A DNA stretch of 64,000 bases from Bacteroidota bacterium (GCA_018268195.1 JAFDWZ010000001.1:1-64000); one strand, 5' to 3'. Numbered from the stretch's first letter, positions 15,915 through 24,899 are shown. Notes: generated from the sequence alone by a model not told the origin. Translations and numbers: made by a program.

Positions 15915-18218
15915 TTAAAAAGTTAAAGAAGCTCCAATAGAAGGCATGATAGGCAACTGATTGATGACCTTATAACTCATACGGTCAATATAGAAAACAT
16001 TTTTACGGTTATAAACATTCACCACGCTGGCTACCACTTCTAATTCGCTGTTGCGTGCTACCTGAAATTGTTTCTTGATAGATATATCAAGACGATGGTA
16101 AGTTGGTAAACGTTTGTTGTTATACGGTCCGTAAATAATTCCCATTTGTCCATTATCATGTGGATAGTCTGTTGCCAGTCCGTCCTGGAAATTCAGATAG
16201 GGGTAAAAACCTTGTGTTTGAGTAAACGGAAATCCACTTCCGAAATTCCAGCGTACATCTACTTCCCAATCAACCTTCTTACCAAGTTTGTAACTCGATA
16301 CAATGTTAATGTTATGTCTGCGATCGAAGTGTGGAGCATACGTGTAGTTGCCGGTGTTGCGTGTATTGAAACCCAACGAATAAACCAACCAGGCATAAAA
16401 TCTTCTGTATTCATATTTAAGAACCACATCCACACCTCTTGACAAACCTTGCTCAACAATGAAACTCTTTTTAGTTGAATCGGGCTTATCATAATTATTG
16501 GCAACATCATCATACACTTTGTCGCGGTTGATATTTGACAATTGATAAAAATCTTTGATGTAACCTTCAATATTCAGGTCAAGATGTTTGTTGATGTCAA
16601 CTTCCACTCCTGCCACAGCATGTCGTGCAAGCTGAAGTTTCTTCTTGATGGTTTTTCCGTCAAAAGTTGTAGGTAAGTCATCAGGTGCCGATAAAAATCC
16701 ATAGAAGAAATTCACCACATCGCGGTCACTGTTGGCAGCTATGAGATTTTGTGCATAATAGCCTCCTGCCGCTTTCAACCTTACTTTGTCGCTGATGTTA
16801 TATTTCAGTCCTAACCTTGGCTCAGGCGAAAACTCCGAAATGGATGCATAATACTGTACGCGGAAAGATGGATCTATAATTAATTTATTGATGATTTTCT
16901 TATAGCGGATAAATAATCCAAACTCAGTAGTGTTATCGGCTTGTGATATATGTCTGTTGGCATAATTGTAAAAATCAAAGTCTGTTTTAAATCCCTGTAC
17001 TTCTATACCGTAATTAATCTCATCGTTATTTAAAAAATAAAGCCAGTTGAATCCAAGATTAAAACCATTAACCAAACTGCTGCGTGGTTTATCATCGCCT
17101 TCGTCCAAACTAATTTTATAACTTGAAAATGCGAGGTTACCTCTCAACAATACTTTGGAAGTGCCGGGAACCAATACAAAGTTCATTCCTCCTCCTGATG
17201 AGCTCCAATCATAACGTGCCAATCCGCTATAGTTGACTTTATCCGTAAAATTAAATCCAAAAAAACTTACCTTACTTCCGCTGGCACTGTTCACCACCAC
17301 TTTTCCATAAATGTCATTGAATGAATAAGGCAAACCATTATCCGAAGCATATTTGTAAAGTGATTTTGATGTCTGATCGAGATATGAATTTTTTACTGAA
17401 AAAATGAAAGATGCAGTTCCGTCATTTTCGTCTTTGGCTTTTTTTATTGGACCTTCCAGTAACAATTTTGAAAGGAACGTTCCGGCAGAAACTTTTCCGC
17501 CAAATCGTTTTTTGTTACCGTCACGTGTGGTGATGTCCATTACAGACGATATACGTCCTCCATATTGCGCACCAAAACCTGCTGTATATACATCGGTGTT
17601 TTTAAGAATATCAGTATCAAACACACTGAAAAGCCCAATGCTGTGAAAAGGATTATAAATAACCATACCATCCAGCAACACTTTGTTTTGTACAGGTGTA
17701 CCACCACGGATGTAAAGTTGTCCGCCCTGGTCGCCACTGGAAACCACTCCCGGAACAACCTGCATGTACTGCACAATATCACCTTCGGCACCAACACTTG
17801 GCAGCGATTGAATTTCCTTTGGGGTCACCGATTCAACGGCAATTTTTACTTCTGTTTTCTTGGTTTGTCGTTCGGCAGAAATTTCTACCTGCGTGAGTTC
17901 TACGTTTTTCTTTTTTAGAACAATCTTTTTATTGATGACATCATCTTCCTTGAGTTCAATTTCAACAAAAGTGGAGTCATAACCCAGTGTAGATGCAGCC
18001 AGAATATATTTTCCCGGTTTGATTTTTACGATGGAATAATATCCGTTAAGGTCGGTGAAAGATGCAAGCGTAGTACCTTTGATGAACACACTTGCAAAAG
18101 GCATTGGCTCTCCATTACCGGCATCGTAAACAAATCCTTTGATGCTGGCATTTTGCGCCTGAACAAAACACACTGCTGCTACTGATAGCATGGTGAGAAA
18201 ACTTTTTTTAATCCACAT
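15915..18218 (-). CDS. TonB-dependent outer-membrane receptor with carboxypeptidase-regulatory-like domain
   Basis: 767 residues. Signal peptide 1-21 (SVAAVCFVQAQ). Residues ~24-110 are a CarboxypepD_reg-like beta-sandwich (IKGFVYDAGNGEPMPFASVFIKGT), typical of Bacteroidota receptors. The plug is ~115-230 (VEISAERQTKK, LYIRGGTPVQNKVLLDGMVIYNP). A 22-strand-type barrel follows and ends in an aromatic residue (GASLTF), as the barrel-assembly signal requires. No SusD partner is adjacent, so it is not a typical polysaccharide locus; the ligand could be a siderophore, metal or peptide. It starts three bases after the EVE gene. Confidence 0.92.
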   Translation of the reverse strand: MWIKKSFLTMLSVAAVCFVQAQNASIKGFVYDAGNGEPMPFASVFIKGTTLASFTDLNGYYSIVKIKPGKYILAASTLGYDSTFVEIELKEDDVINKKIVLKKKNVELTQVEISAERQTKKTEVKIAVESVTPKEIQSLPSVGAEGDIVQYMQVVPGVVSSGDQGGQLYIRGGTPVQNKVLLDGMVIYNPFHSIGLFSVFDTDILKNTDVYTAGFGAQYGGRISSVMDITTRDGNKKRFGGKVSAGTFLSKLLLEGPIKKAKDENDGTASFIFSVKNSYLDQTSKSLYKYASDNGLPYSFNDIYGKVVVNSASGSKVSFFGFNFTDKVNYSGLARYDWSSSGGGMNFVLVPGTSKVLLRGNLAFSSYKISLDEGDDKPRSSLVNGFNLGFNWLYFLNNDEINYGIEVQGFKTDFDFYNYANRHISQADNTTEFGLFIRYKKIINKLIIDPSFRVQYYASISEFSPEPRLGLKYNISDKVRLKAAGGYYAQNLIAANSDRDVVNFFYGFLSAPDDLPTTFDGKTIKKKLQLARHAVAGVEVDINKHLDLNIEGYIKDFYQLSNINRDKVYDDVANNYDKPDSTKKSFIVEQGLSRGVDVVLKYEYRRFYAWLVYSLGFNTRNTGNYTYAPHFDRRHNINIVSSYKLGKKVDWEVDVRWNFGSGFPFTQTQGFYPYLNFQDGLATDYPHDNGQMGIIYGPYNNKRLPTYHRLDISIKKQFQVARNSELEVVASVVNVYNRKNVFYIDRMSYKVINQLPIMPSIGASLTF

Positions 18219-18221
18219 ATT

Positions 18222-18632
18222 CTATTTCTGTCTGCTTAAATCATTTATAATATCATATTCATTTTTAGTAAGCGGCATTACCGATAATCTGCCTATGCGC
18301 ACCAAGGCAATATTCTTCAGCCCGGGTTCCGCTTTTATCTGTGCCAACGGCACCGGTCTCTTCAAAGCTTTATGGGGAACCAAATCTACTGCCACCCAGC
18401 GTTCATCATCTGTTGTCGGATCCTGATATGCCGTAGCTGCAACTTTGGCTATACCTACTATGGCAAGTCCTTCATTGCTGTGATAAAACATTACATGGTC
18501 GCCTTTCTTCATGGCAAGAAGATGCAAACGCGCAGCATAATTGCGCACTCCATCCCAACACGTTTTTCCATCGGCAACAAATTGCTCCCACGAATACACA
18601 GAAGGCTCTGACTTAACTAACCAATAATTCAT
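18222..18632 (-). CDS. EVE-domain (PUA-like) protein
   Basis: 136 residues forming a single EVE domain: MNYWLVKSEPSVYSWEQF, then WDGVRNYAARLHL, GDHVMFYHSNEG, IVGIAKV and DERWVAVDLVP. This is the THYN1-like layout. EVE/PUA folds bind modified bases in DNA or RNA; in bacteria the role of the stand-alone form is not settled. The position between purN and the TonB receptor gives no functional hint beyond probable co-transcription. Confidence 0.9.
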   Translation of the reverse strand: MNYWLVKSEPSVYSWEQFVADGKTCWDGVRNYAARLHLLAMKKGDHVMFYHSNEGLAIVGIAKVAATAYQDPTTDDERWVAVDLVPHKALKRPVPLAQIKAEPGLKNIALVRIGRLSVMPLTKNEYDIINDLSRQK

Positions 18633-18692
18633 ATCTTTTTAAAGAGCCCGACAAAGAAAAAAAAATAATTGAACAGCATGTGTTACCGGATG

Positions 18693-19274
18693 TTAATTAT
18701 CCTTCATATTTTGAATCAACTTGTCTATCACCGGGGGATAATGCCGATACTCCAGCTGATGAATTTTATCGGCAAGTGTTTCCGCTGTATCGCCCATTGT
18801 TACAGGAACCTTGTCCTGAAAGATGATTTCACCTTCGTCAAATTTCTCATTTACATAGTGTATGGTTATACCCGACTCCGCGGCTCCCGATGCCAGCACC
18901 GCTTTGTGAACCCGCTCACCGTACATTCCCTTACCCCCGAATGACGGCAGCAAGGCAGGATGAATATTCACAATACGTTTGGAGTAATGCGCCACCACAT
19001 CGGCAGGCATCAGTTTTAAAAATCCGGCAAGCACCACAAAATCTGTTCTGTGTTTCTGCAACAGCGAAAGTATTTTCCCCGGCCGTGCAAGATCTTCTGA
19101 AGTGAATACTTCACATGGCACATGATAGCGGTGTGCACGTGCTATGACGCCTGCCTGTGCATAGTTGGTGAGCACCACCTGCACCCGCACATCTTCTCTG
19201 TCTTTGAAATAAGCAATGATATTCTCGGCATTGGTTCCCGAGCCTGAAGCAAAAATGGCTATGTGCCTGACCAT
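18693..19274 (-). CDS. purN: Phosphoribosylglycinamide formyltransferase
   Basis: 193 residues, usual length. Motifs: FASGSGTNAENI at the start (phosphate loop), NIHPALLPSFGGKGMYG (~105-120, with the catalytic Asn and His) and HYVNEKFDEGEIIFQ (~135-150, with the catalytic Asp). It transfers the formyl group of 10-formyl-THF to GAR in purine synthesis. It heads the minus-strand run and has its own -7 box at 19298-19305. It is divergent from the XRE/S24 regulator. Confidence 0.95.
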   Translation of the reverse strand: MVRHIAIFASGSGTNAENIIAYFKDREDVRVQVVLTNYAQAGVIARAHRYHVPCEVFTSEDLARPGKILSLLQKHRTDFVVLAGFLKLMPADVVAHYSKRIVNIHPALLPSFGGKGMYGERVHKAVLASGAAESGITIHYVNEKFDEGEIIFQDKVPVTMGDTAETLADKIHQLEYRHYPPVIDKLIQNMKDN

Positions 19275-19297
19275 AATAAAAACTGGATTAACGGATG

Positions 19298-19305
19298 CAA
19301 AAATA
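19298..19305 (-). promoter_or_regulatory. -7 box TATTTTTG of purN
   Basis: Reverse complement of CAAAAATA; fits TAnnTTTG. It is 23 bases before the purN ATG. The operator at 19358-19382 lies about 50 bases further upstream. Confidence 0.5.
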
Positions 19306-19357
19306 GTGAACTGTTAATGACAGACTTAGTTATTTTTTTGGCACTATTGCAATCATT

Positions 19358-19391
19358 CGTATGGTTAAATTACAACCATACGCTATATTTG
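19358..19391 (+). promoter_or_regulatory. Palindromic operator and -7 box of the XRE/S24 regulator
   Basis: A perfect 9-bp inverted repeat, CGTATGGTT (19358-19366) and AACCATACG (19374-19382), with a 7-base spacer. It is followed one base later by the -7 box TATATTTG (19384-19391). It fills the -33/-7 interval of the promoter for the gene at 19415, the expected place for an autorepressor site. Its size fits a dimeric helix-turn-helix protein. Confidence 0.75.
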
Positions 19392-19414
19392 TTACCCTCA
19401 AAAAAGCAAAAGAC

Positions 19415-20239
19415 ATGTATTTCAGTTCCAACATCAGATTACTGCGTAAACGCAAAAAACGCACTCAGGAAGTGGCTGCACTGGCATTAGGATTTTCGCG
19501 CTCCACACTTAACAGTTATGAGAACGGAGCCATCACCAACCCTACAGTGGAAGCACTGATTAATTTTTCGAATTATTTCAAAATATCAATTGACACACTG
19601 CTACGCGTGGATATGAGCAAACTTTCGGAGTTGCAACTGCGCGAACTGGAGTTGGGCTATGACTCTTATGTGCGAGGCACCAAACTGCGTGTGCTGGCTA
19701 CAACAGTTGACAGTAAGAATCGCGAAAACATTGAACTGGTACCTGCCAAAGCCAAAGCAGGATATACGGCAGGATATAACGACACAGAGTTTATACGTAG
19801 CCTCCCAACTTTCCAGCTGCCTTTTCTTTCACCTGATAAAAAATTCAGAACATTCCAAATCAGTGGCGACAGCATGCTGCCCATACCTGACAAATCGTAT
19901 GTGACGGCTGAGTTTGTTGAGAATTGGATGGAGATAAAAGATGGTAATGCTTACATCATCCTCACTCAGGATGACGGCATCGTATTTAAGGTAGTATATA
20001 ACCACATCAGCAATATGAAAAAACTATTGCTCAAATCACTGAATCCGGTTTACAAACCTTACGAAGTAAACATTAATGAAGTAAAAGAAATTTGGAGATT
20101 TGTGAATTACATCAGCAATGAGTTTCCCGAGCCGGTGACAAATAATCCCAAGCTCTCCAATACCGTTGCACGCATACAGAATGAGATGAATAAAATAAAA
20201 GACCTGCTGGGCGTGCCGCAGGAAGATGACAGAAACTAA
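19415..20239 (+). CDS. XRE helix-turn-helix / S24 self-cleaving repressor (LexA-like)
   Basis: An upstream ATG at 19361 lies inside the operator and before the promoter, so the start is ATG 19415 (274 residues). Residues ~4-60 are an XRE-type HTH (RKRKKRTQEVAALALGFSR, TLNSYENG). After a linker comes an S24/LexA peptidase domain: candidate Ala-Gly cleavage bonds at 115-116 and 119-120, Ser153 in SGDSM, Lys192 in VFKVV. These distances (34-38 and 39) closely match LexA (35 and 37), so RecA-stimulated or spontaneous self-cleavage is plausible. A helical C-terminal tail (~230-274) is extra. The next gene is recA, which suggests but does not prove a role in DNA-damage control. Confidence 0.85.
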   Translation: MYFSSNIRLLRKRKKRTQEVAALALGFSRSTLNSYENGAITNPTVEALINFSNYFKISIDTLLRVDMSKLSELQLRELELGYDSYVRGTKLRVLATTVDSKNRENIELVPAKAKAGYTAGYNDTEFIRSLPTFQLPFLSPDKKFRTFQISGDSMLPIPDKSYVTAEFVENWMEIKDGNAYIILTQDDGIVFKVVYNHISNMKKLLLKSLNPVYKPYEVNINEVKEIWRFVNYISNEFPEPVTNNPKLSNTVARIQNEMNKIKDLLGVPQEDDRN

Positions 20240-20522
20240 AGCAGATGGAAAGGTTACCTTATGCCGTAAGAACCGAAGGTGCGCTTCAACCACCCTCCCA
20301 CATTATATTTCACCGATATGACCATATTAACACCATTCATATTGGTTGCCATACAATCCATTTAATTGTTTATTTTTTTTTGTAAATCTTTATAAATCAC
20401 ACATTTTCATAGCATAAAGTAACGGTCTGGGCATTGTTGAAAACAAAATTTTAAAAAATCAAACTTTTGCTCAGCCTAAAAGCATTACTTTGTGTCATCA
20501 AAACAGATAATATTCAATAGCA

Positions 20523-21530
20523 ATGAGCACACAAGCACCCGACAAAGAGAAATTGAAAGTATTACAAGCAGCCATTGAGCGTATTGACAAAACATACGGC
20601 AAAGGAACCATCATGCGTATGGGCGAAGAAGCTGTTGAACCGGTAGAAGCTATTGAAACAGGAAGTATCACTCTTGACATTGCTCTCGGAATAAATGGTC
20701 TTCCCAAAGGACGAGTTATTGAAATATACGGACCTGAATCATCAGGTAAAACAACACTTGCCATTCATGCTATTGCCAACGTACAAAAAAACGGAGGCAT
20801 CGCTGCATATATTGATGCTGAACATGCCTTCGATCGTTTCTATGCGCAGAAACTTGGTGTGGATATTGAAAATCTCCTCATCTCGCAACCCGATAACGGT
20901 GAGCAGGCTCTTGAAATTGCCGACAATCTTATTCGCTCAGGTGCAATAGATATTATTGTTATTGACTCGGTAGCAGCCTTAACTCCTAAAAGTGAAATTG
21001 AAGGAGAAATGGGCGATTCAAAAATGGGACTGCAAGCACGCTTAATGTCTCAGGCCCTTCGTAAACTTACTGCCAGCATCAGCCGCACAAAATGTTGCTG
21101 TATATTCATCAACCAGTTGCGCGAAAAAATCGGAGTAATGTTCGGAAATCCCGAAACTACAACAGGAGGTAATGCTTTAAAATACTATTCTTCTGTTCGC
21201 CTCGATATTCGCAGAATTGGACAGATAAAAGATGCTGATCATGTGATTGGAAACCGCACCCGTGTAAAAGTTGTAAAGAACAAAGTTGCTCCTCCTTTCA
21301 GACAAGCAGAATTTGACATCATGTACGGTGAAGGAATTTCCAAAACCGGTGAATTGGTTGACCTGGGTGTAGAACTCAATATCATTAAAAAAAGCGGATC
21401 ATGGTTCAGCTATGGCGATACCAAACTCGGTCAGGGACGCGATGCCGTAAAACAATTGTTTGCCGACAACCCTGAACTGGCAGATGAAATTGAACAAAAA
21501 ATTAAAGAAACGATGCACAGTAAAGCATAA
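20523..21530 (+). CDS. recA: Recombinase RecA
   Basis: 335 residues, typical length. Walker [10 protein letters not shown] (~70-78), MAW-like IDAEHAFD, Walker [23 protein letters not shown], loop L2 region [26 protein letters not shown], and the [15 protein letters not shown] motif are all present. It forms filaments on single-stranded DNA, drives strand exchange and stimulates self-cleavage of LexA-type proteins. The 283-bp leader has imperfect matches to the neighbour's operator half-sites (ACCATA near 20320, CCATAC near 20349) but no clean palindrome. A terminator follows at 21560. Confidence 0.98.
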   Translation: MSTQAPDKEKLKVLQAAIERIDKTYGKGTIMRMGEEAVEPVEAIETGSITLDIALGINGLPKGRVIEIYGPESSGKTTLAIHAIANVQKNGGIAAYIDAEHAFDRFYAQKLGVDIENLLISQPDNGEQALEIADNLIRSGAIDIIVIDSVAALTPKSEIEGEMGDSKMGLQARLMSQALRKLTASISRTKCCCIFINQLREKIGVMFGNPETTTGGNALKYYSSVRLDIRRIGQIKDADHVIGNRTRVKVVKNKVAPPFRQAEFDIMYGEGISKTGELVDLGVELNIIKKSGSWFSYGDTKLGQGRDAVKQLFADNPELADEIEQKIKETMHSKA

Positions 21531-21559
21531 TAAAAACACTTATTTGTTTATTGGTAAAA

Positions 21560-21598
21560 GAAAGGGGCTGCCGGTTTTCCGGTGGCTTCTTTCATTTT
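21560..21598 (+). terminator. Rho-independent terminator after recA
   Basis: A 15-bp stem (GAAAGGGGCTGCCGG with CCGGTGGCTTCTTTC, including G-T pairs), loop TTTT, then a short T-rich tail. Confidence 0.75.
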
Positions 21599-21675
21599 GT
21601 AGAAACAATTGCTGACTTTTGCCGCTTCAATAATTTTTATTCAGGCATCAGCAACAACAGAAAAATATTATTACA

Positions 21676-22677
21676 ATGAAGTCATTCTCCATCATCGCTG
21701 TTCTTACCCTTTTCATTTTTGCGTGCGGACCCGGGAACAACGAAAATACTACCGAATCAAAAGATAAGATAACACTGCTTTCAGATAAAATTGCTTCCGA
21801 CAGCACAAACCCCCGTTTGTATTTCGACCGTGCCAATGCTTATTATCAGAAATCTATGTTCGACAAGGCATATTTTGACATGGCGAAAGTAATGGCCATT
21901 GACAGCCTGAACCCCGAATATATGATGCTCTATTCTGACCTTAGTTTCAGAATGAATAAAGTAAAAGCTTCACGCGATGTGTTGTTGAAGGTCAGAGAAA
22001 TCAATCCCAATAACTATGAAGCGGCCTTTAAACTTGCTGAAATATTTTTATATACCAATAACCAGGATTTGTCATTGAAATACCTCGATACGGTATTACA
22101 GAAAGACGCCCGAAACACCAAGGCGTTGCTGATGAAAGGATTTAACCTGAAAGAAAAACATGACACAACAGCTGCTGTAAATGCATTTCGTGATGCCATA
22201 AACATTGACCCTAAATTTTACGAAGCACAAATGCAATTAGGTGTGATTATGTATGCTCAGAAAAACAAACTTTGCACCGAATACTTTAACAATGCTCTCC
22301 AGATAAAACCCAACAGCGAAGAAGCCATGTATGGCCTGGCACTGTGGTATCAGGACCATAGCGATTATAACAAAGCGATTCAGTTATATACCGATATTCT
22401 GCAAATCAACCCCAAAAACAAAGATGCCTATTTCAATCTGGGTTATATACATCATGAATATCTGAAAGTATATCACGAAGCTATTAAGTACTATTCAAAA
22501 GCTATTGACGTAGATCCCAATTATTCACAGGCTTATTACAACAGAGGAATGTGTTATGAGTATCTGGGTAATGTGCCTGCTGCTAAAGATGATTACAACA
22601 AAGCTCTTCAACTGCGACACAACAATTATCCGCCCGCACAAGAAGGCATTGAACGTTTATCGCGCCAGTTAAAGTGA
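21676..22677 (+). CDS. TPR-repeat lipoprotein
   Basis: 333 residues. Signal peptide with lipobox LFIFAC puts the lipid-modified Cys at 17, followed by GPGNNENTT. The rest is a run of about seven TPR units (~35-330), for example AMYGLALWYQDHSDYNKAIQLYTDILQINP and AYYNRGMCYEYLGNVPAAKDDYNKALQL-type helices. TPR lipoproteins are scaffolds; no enzyme domain is present. It is transcribed alone between recA and a convergent acyltransferase gene. Confidence 0.85.
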   Translation: MKSFSIIAVLTLFIFACGPGNNENTTESKDKITLLSDKIASDSTNPRLYFDRANAYYQKSMFDKAYFDMAKVMAIDSLNPEYMMLYSDLSFRMNKVKASRDVLLKVREINPNNYEAAFKLAEIFLYTNNQDLSLKYLDTVLQKDARNTKALLMKGFNLKEKHDTTAAVNAFRDAINIDPKFYEAQMQLGVIMYAQKNKLCTEYFNNALQIKPNSEEAMYGLALWYQDHSDYNKAIQLYTDILQINPKNKDAYFNLGYIHHEYLKVYHEAIKYYSKAIDVDPNYSQAYYNRGMCYEYLGNVPAAKDDYNKALQLRHNNYPPAQEGIERLSRQLK

Positions 22678-22726
22678 TTACATATTTTGTATTGGAATTC
22701 AGGTTGTTAAACCGACTTATTTCTTA

Positions 22727-23290
22727 TCAATAAATCACTCTTTCCTTCTTATACTCTGCAGGATTACCCTGATAAATTCCGTACTCCTTAAGCGATGAAG
22801 TTGCTACTGAACCAGCTGCAAGTACGCTATGCGAGCGGCAAATTACATTAGGACAGACAATAGATTTTGCACCAATAAACACTCCGTCCTCAATAGTTAC
22901 AGGTCCGAAAATGGTTTCGAAACGAACACTTTTATAATTGTGATTACCGGTTAGAATCATAGCACCCTGAGCGATATTTACGTGATTGCCTATAACTACT
23001 TTATCCAGGTTATAAATCCATGCTCCCTCACCTATCCACACATGGTCACCAATAATTAGTCGCCACGGAAATTTGATGTTCACTCCCGGTTTGCTGATGA
23101 CAACGCCCTTTCCCACCTTGGCTCCAAAAAGCCTTAAAAGAAAACAACGCACTGCACTTGAAGGACAAAACGGGCTGATGAAAAAAATTACGTTCACCCA
23201 ATGCCAGATGAAAAATTTAAGAGAAGAAACTCCTCTGTCAAATTCACCGGGGTTAAATTTGGATAAATCGGTCTTAAGGCGTTGTTCCAT
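22727..23290 (-). CDS. Left-handed beta-helix acyltransferase (WcaF-like)
   Basis: 187 residues. A short hydrophobic stretch (~27-50) precedes hexapeptide repeats (IGDHVWIGEGAWI, VVIGNHVNIAQGAMI, TIEDGVFIGAKSIV) and the catalytic-type histidine segment GNHNYKS (~118). It resembles colanic-acid O-acetyltransferase WcaF. It would add an acetyl group from acetyl-CoA to a surface sugar. The gene lies 30 bases downstream of the DUF922 gene; co-transcription is likely, a shared function is not obvious. Confidence 0.85.
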   Translation of the reverse strand: MEQRLKTDLSKFNPGEFDRGVSSLKFFIWHWVNVIFFISPFCPSSAVRCFLLRLFGAKVGKGVVISKPGVNIKFPWRLIIGDHVWIGEGAWIYNLDKVVIGNHVNIAQGAMILTGNHNYKSVRFETIFGPVTIEDGVFIGAKSIVCPNVICRSHSVLAAGSVATSSLKEYGIYQGNPAEYKKERVIY

Positions 23291-23320
23291 TTGCGCAAAA
23301 GTAGAAAACTCAGCGGTTAC

Positions 23321-23884
23321 TTAGTCGCGTATTGGGAAACGTATGGTTTGCGATGAGTATAAGTGATAGTGTACCAAATTTTCTTTGATAAAATTCTGCC
23401 AGGTTCGCTGAGCAAATTCCACGTTTGAAAATTCGGTAGCACGGTCATAAGCTTGATGTTGCTTTTGCAGGTCTTCCCATGTTTTATCATAAACCTTCTG
23501 TACGTCCTTCACAAAAGTACTTTTATTGGTTTTCATTGCCAGAATACGTTTCTTCAGTTTGCGTGCAAAAATCTCTGTCAGATCAAAATGTCCCTTTTCA
23601 TGTTGCAACAACAATGGCGTTACTCTCTTTCGTCTAGCCCAGGATTTATTTCTGTCGAAGTAAGCAATGATGGTAATGGACGCTGTATCGCCAGTAATTT
23701 GCGGTATGCAATACAGCCCGCAACTGGATGAAATATGGTTACTGGTGTCAGCTGAGGTAATGCCCCCCTTATAATCTTCAACAGAAAGTTGCAAAGTATC
23801 ATTCCATTCAATCAGGTCACGCTGAGCAAATGTGCTTGTCGAGGTTAGTAAAAACAAAAAGAGTAAAACTGAAAAAAATCGCAT
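23321..23884 (-). CDS. DUF922-like periplasmic protein with HExxH-type motif
   Basis: 187 residues. Signal peptide 1-20 (LFLLTSTSTFAQ). Residues 25-120 contain W-x-D-x-L and a motif LLQHEKGHFDLTEIFARKL (~95-113), matching the DUF922 group of putative Zn-dependent peptidases, where HExGHF is the presumed metal site. The substrate is unknown. It probably acts in the periplasm or at the outer membrane. It precedes the acyltransferase gene on the same strand. Confidence 0.75.
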   Translation of the reverse strand: MRFFSVLLFLFLLTSTSTFAQRDLIEWNDTLQLSVEDYKGGITSADTSNHISSSCGLYCIPQITGDTASITIIAYFDRNKSWARRKRVTPLLLQHEKGHFDLTEIFARKLKKRILAMKTNKSTFVKDVQKVYDKTWEDLQKQHQAYDRATEFSNVEFAQRTWQNFIKENLVHYHLYSSQTIRFPIRD

Positions 23885-24027
23885 ATTCCCATTTTTAAAA
23901 TTCAGAATGGTTTACGCAAAATGTGTTTTAATTATTCAATAATTTTCCGAAAATCTTACATCACTTTTGTTAGCTTATTGAGGCAAAAAATTTTATATCT
24001 TCGGGTAATAATTTTAATAATCATATC

Positions 24028-24324
24028 ATGTTTGGAAAGTTAGCAGAAGCCCAGAAAAAAATTGAAGAGATTAAGAAACGGCTCGATAACATCACCGTTA
24101 CCGGAGAATCAGAAGGAGGGAAAATAATAGTAGAGGCTACGGGAAATAACAGAGTAAAATCAATTCAAATCAATGATTCCTTATTTAAAACAGGTCAGCG
24201 TGAAGAAGTTGAAGAATTGATTTCAATAGCTGTTAACCGTGCTCTGGAATCGTCAGAAAAACTGATGCAATCTGAGATGGCTGCAGCATCAAATGATATT
24301 CTTCCGGGCTTTCTGAAAAGATAA
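24028..24324 (+). CDS. YbaB/EbfC nucleoid-associated protein
   Basis: 98 residues, one YbaB/EbfC domain: MFGKLAEAQKKIEEIKKRL, then VEATGNNRVKSIQIND and the acidic helical C-terminal part. These proteins bind DNA as dimers and affect nucleoid structure. In many bacteria the gene sits beside dnaX/recR, but not here. The start fits the family. Confidence 0.92.
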   Translation: MFGKLAEAQKKIEEIKKRLDNITVTGESEGGKIIVEATGNNRVKSIQINDSLFKTGQREEVEELISIAVNRALESSEKLMQSEMAAASNDILPGFLKR

Positions 24325-24442
24325 TAACATTACTGTAATTTATGTTGAAAACTTTCACCCAAATAAAAAAGTCATTCGCCAAAAACAATTTTGTCAAATA
24401 AATGAAACCTATTTAATTTGTTCTCGTTATACAAGTTCAAAA

Positions 24443-24513
24443 GGTCGAGTGGCCGAGAGAAGAGGCAAAAGTCCGCAAGACTTTTTACAGTAGTTCGAAT
24501 CTACTCTCGACCT
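24443..24513 (+). tRNA. tRNA-Cys (anticodon GCA), deviant
   Basis: Folds by hand into a cloverleaf: acceptor GGTCGAG/CTCGACC, D-stem GCC/GGC, anticodon stem AAAGT/ACTTT, loop CCGCAAG with anticodon GCA at 24475-24477, variable TTAC, T-arm AGTAG-TTCGAAT-CTACT, discriminator T as in tRNA-Cys. CCA is not encoded. Oddities: position 33 is C instead of the near-universal T; C32 can pair with G38 to lengthen the stem; the D-loop GAGAGAAGA lacks the G18-G19 pair. A terminator follows directly. It is either a divergent working tRNA or a decaying one. Confidence 0.8.
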
Positions 24514-24526
24514 CAAACAGAAAAGA

Positions 24527-24552
24527 AACCGTCTTACACAAGGCGGTTTTTT
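24527..24552 (+). terminator. Terminator after tRNA-Cys
   Basis: Stem AACCGTCTT/AAGGCGGTT (9 bp with one G-T pair), loop ACAC, then six T. It lies just before the stop of the minus-strand SUI1 gene and may work in both directions. Confidence 0.85.
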
Positions 24553-24557
24553 CTTTT

Positions 24558-24899
24558 TCAGCCTCCTGCCTTTTTTGCTTTATAACCTTCCTTTAGAAGT
24601 ATTTCCATCACCTGATCGCGCTTATCGCCCTGAATAATTATTTCACCATCCTTGGCGCTACCTCCTGTTCCGCACTTTGTTTTCAAAAGCTTGGTCAGTT
24701 TTTCCAGATCAGCTTCGCTTCCTCGAAATCCGAGAACCAGTGTGACTGTTTTCCCACCTCTTTGTTTTGAGTCGCGTAACACACGCAAATCCTGCTGATT
24801 AGGTGATAGTGCTGGAATATGCTCTTCTTCTTGTTGTGGTTTAAAATCAGGATTGGTAGAGTACACAATCCCCGAACGGTTTTTATTCTTATTCGACAT
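24558..24899 (-). CDS. SUI1/YciH-family translation factor
   Basis: 113 residues. A ~45-residue polar N-terminus is followed by a SUI1/eIF1 domain: GGKTVTLVLGFRG, LTKLLKTKCGTGGSAKDG, IIIQGDKRDQV, LLKEGYKAKKAGG. Bacterial members bind the small ribosomal subunit and may tune start-codon selection; the role is not well defined. The start overlaps the end of the lipid-kinase gene by 11 bases, so they are co-transcribed. Confidence 0.92.
   Translation of the reverse strand: MSNKNKNRSGIVYSTNPDFKPQQEEEHIPALSPNQQDLRVLRDSKQRGGKTVTLVLGFRGSEADLEKLTKLLKTKCGTGGSAKDGEIIIQGDKRDQVMEILLKEGYKAKKAGG

Noticed and set aside
19361-19414. Upstream ATG start for the XRE/S24 gene
   Set aside because: It lies within the operator and before the -7 box, so it could not be in the transcript from that promoter.
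23340-23348. Single CGTATGGTT half-site at the end of the DUF922 gene
   Set aside because: Inside coding sequence with no inverted partner; expected by chance at this length.
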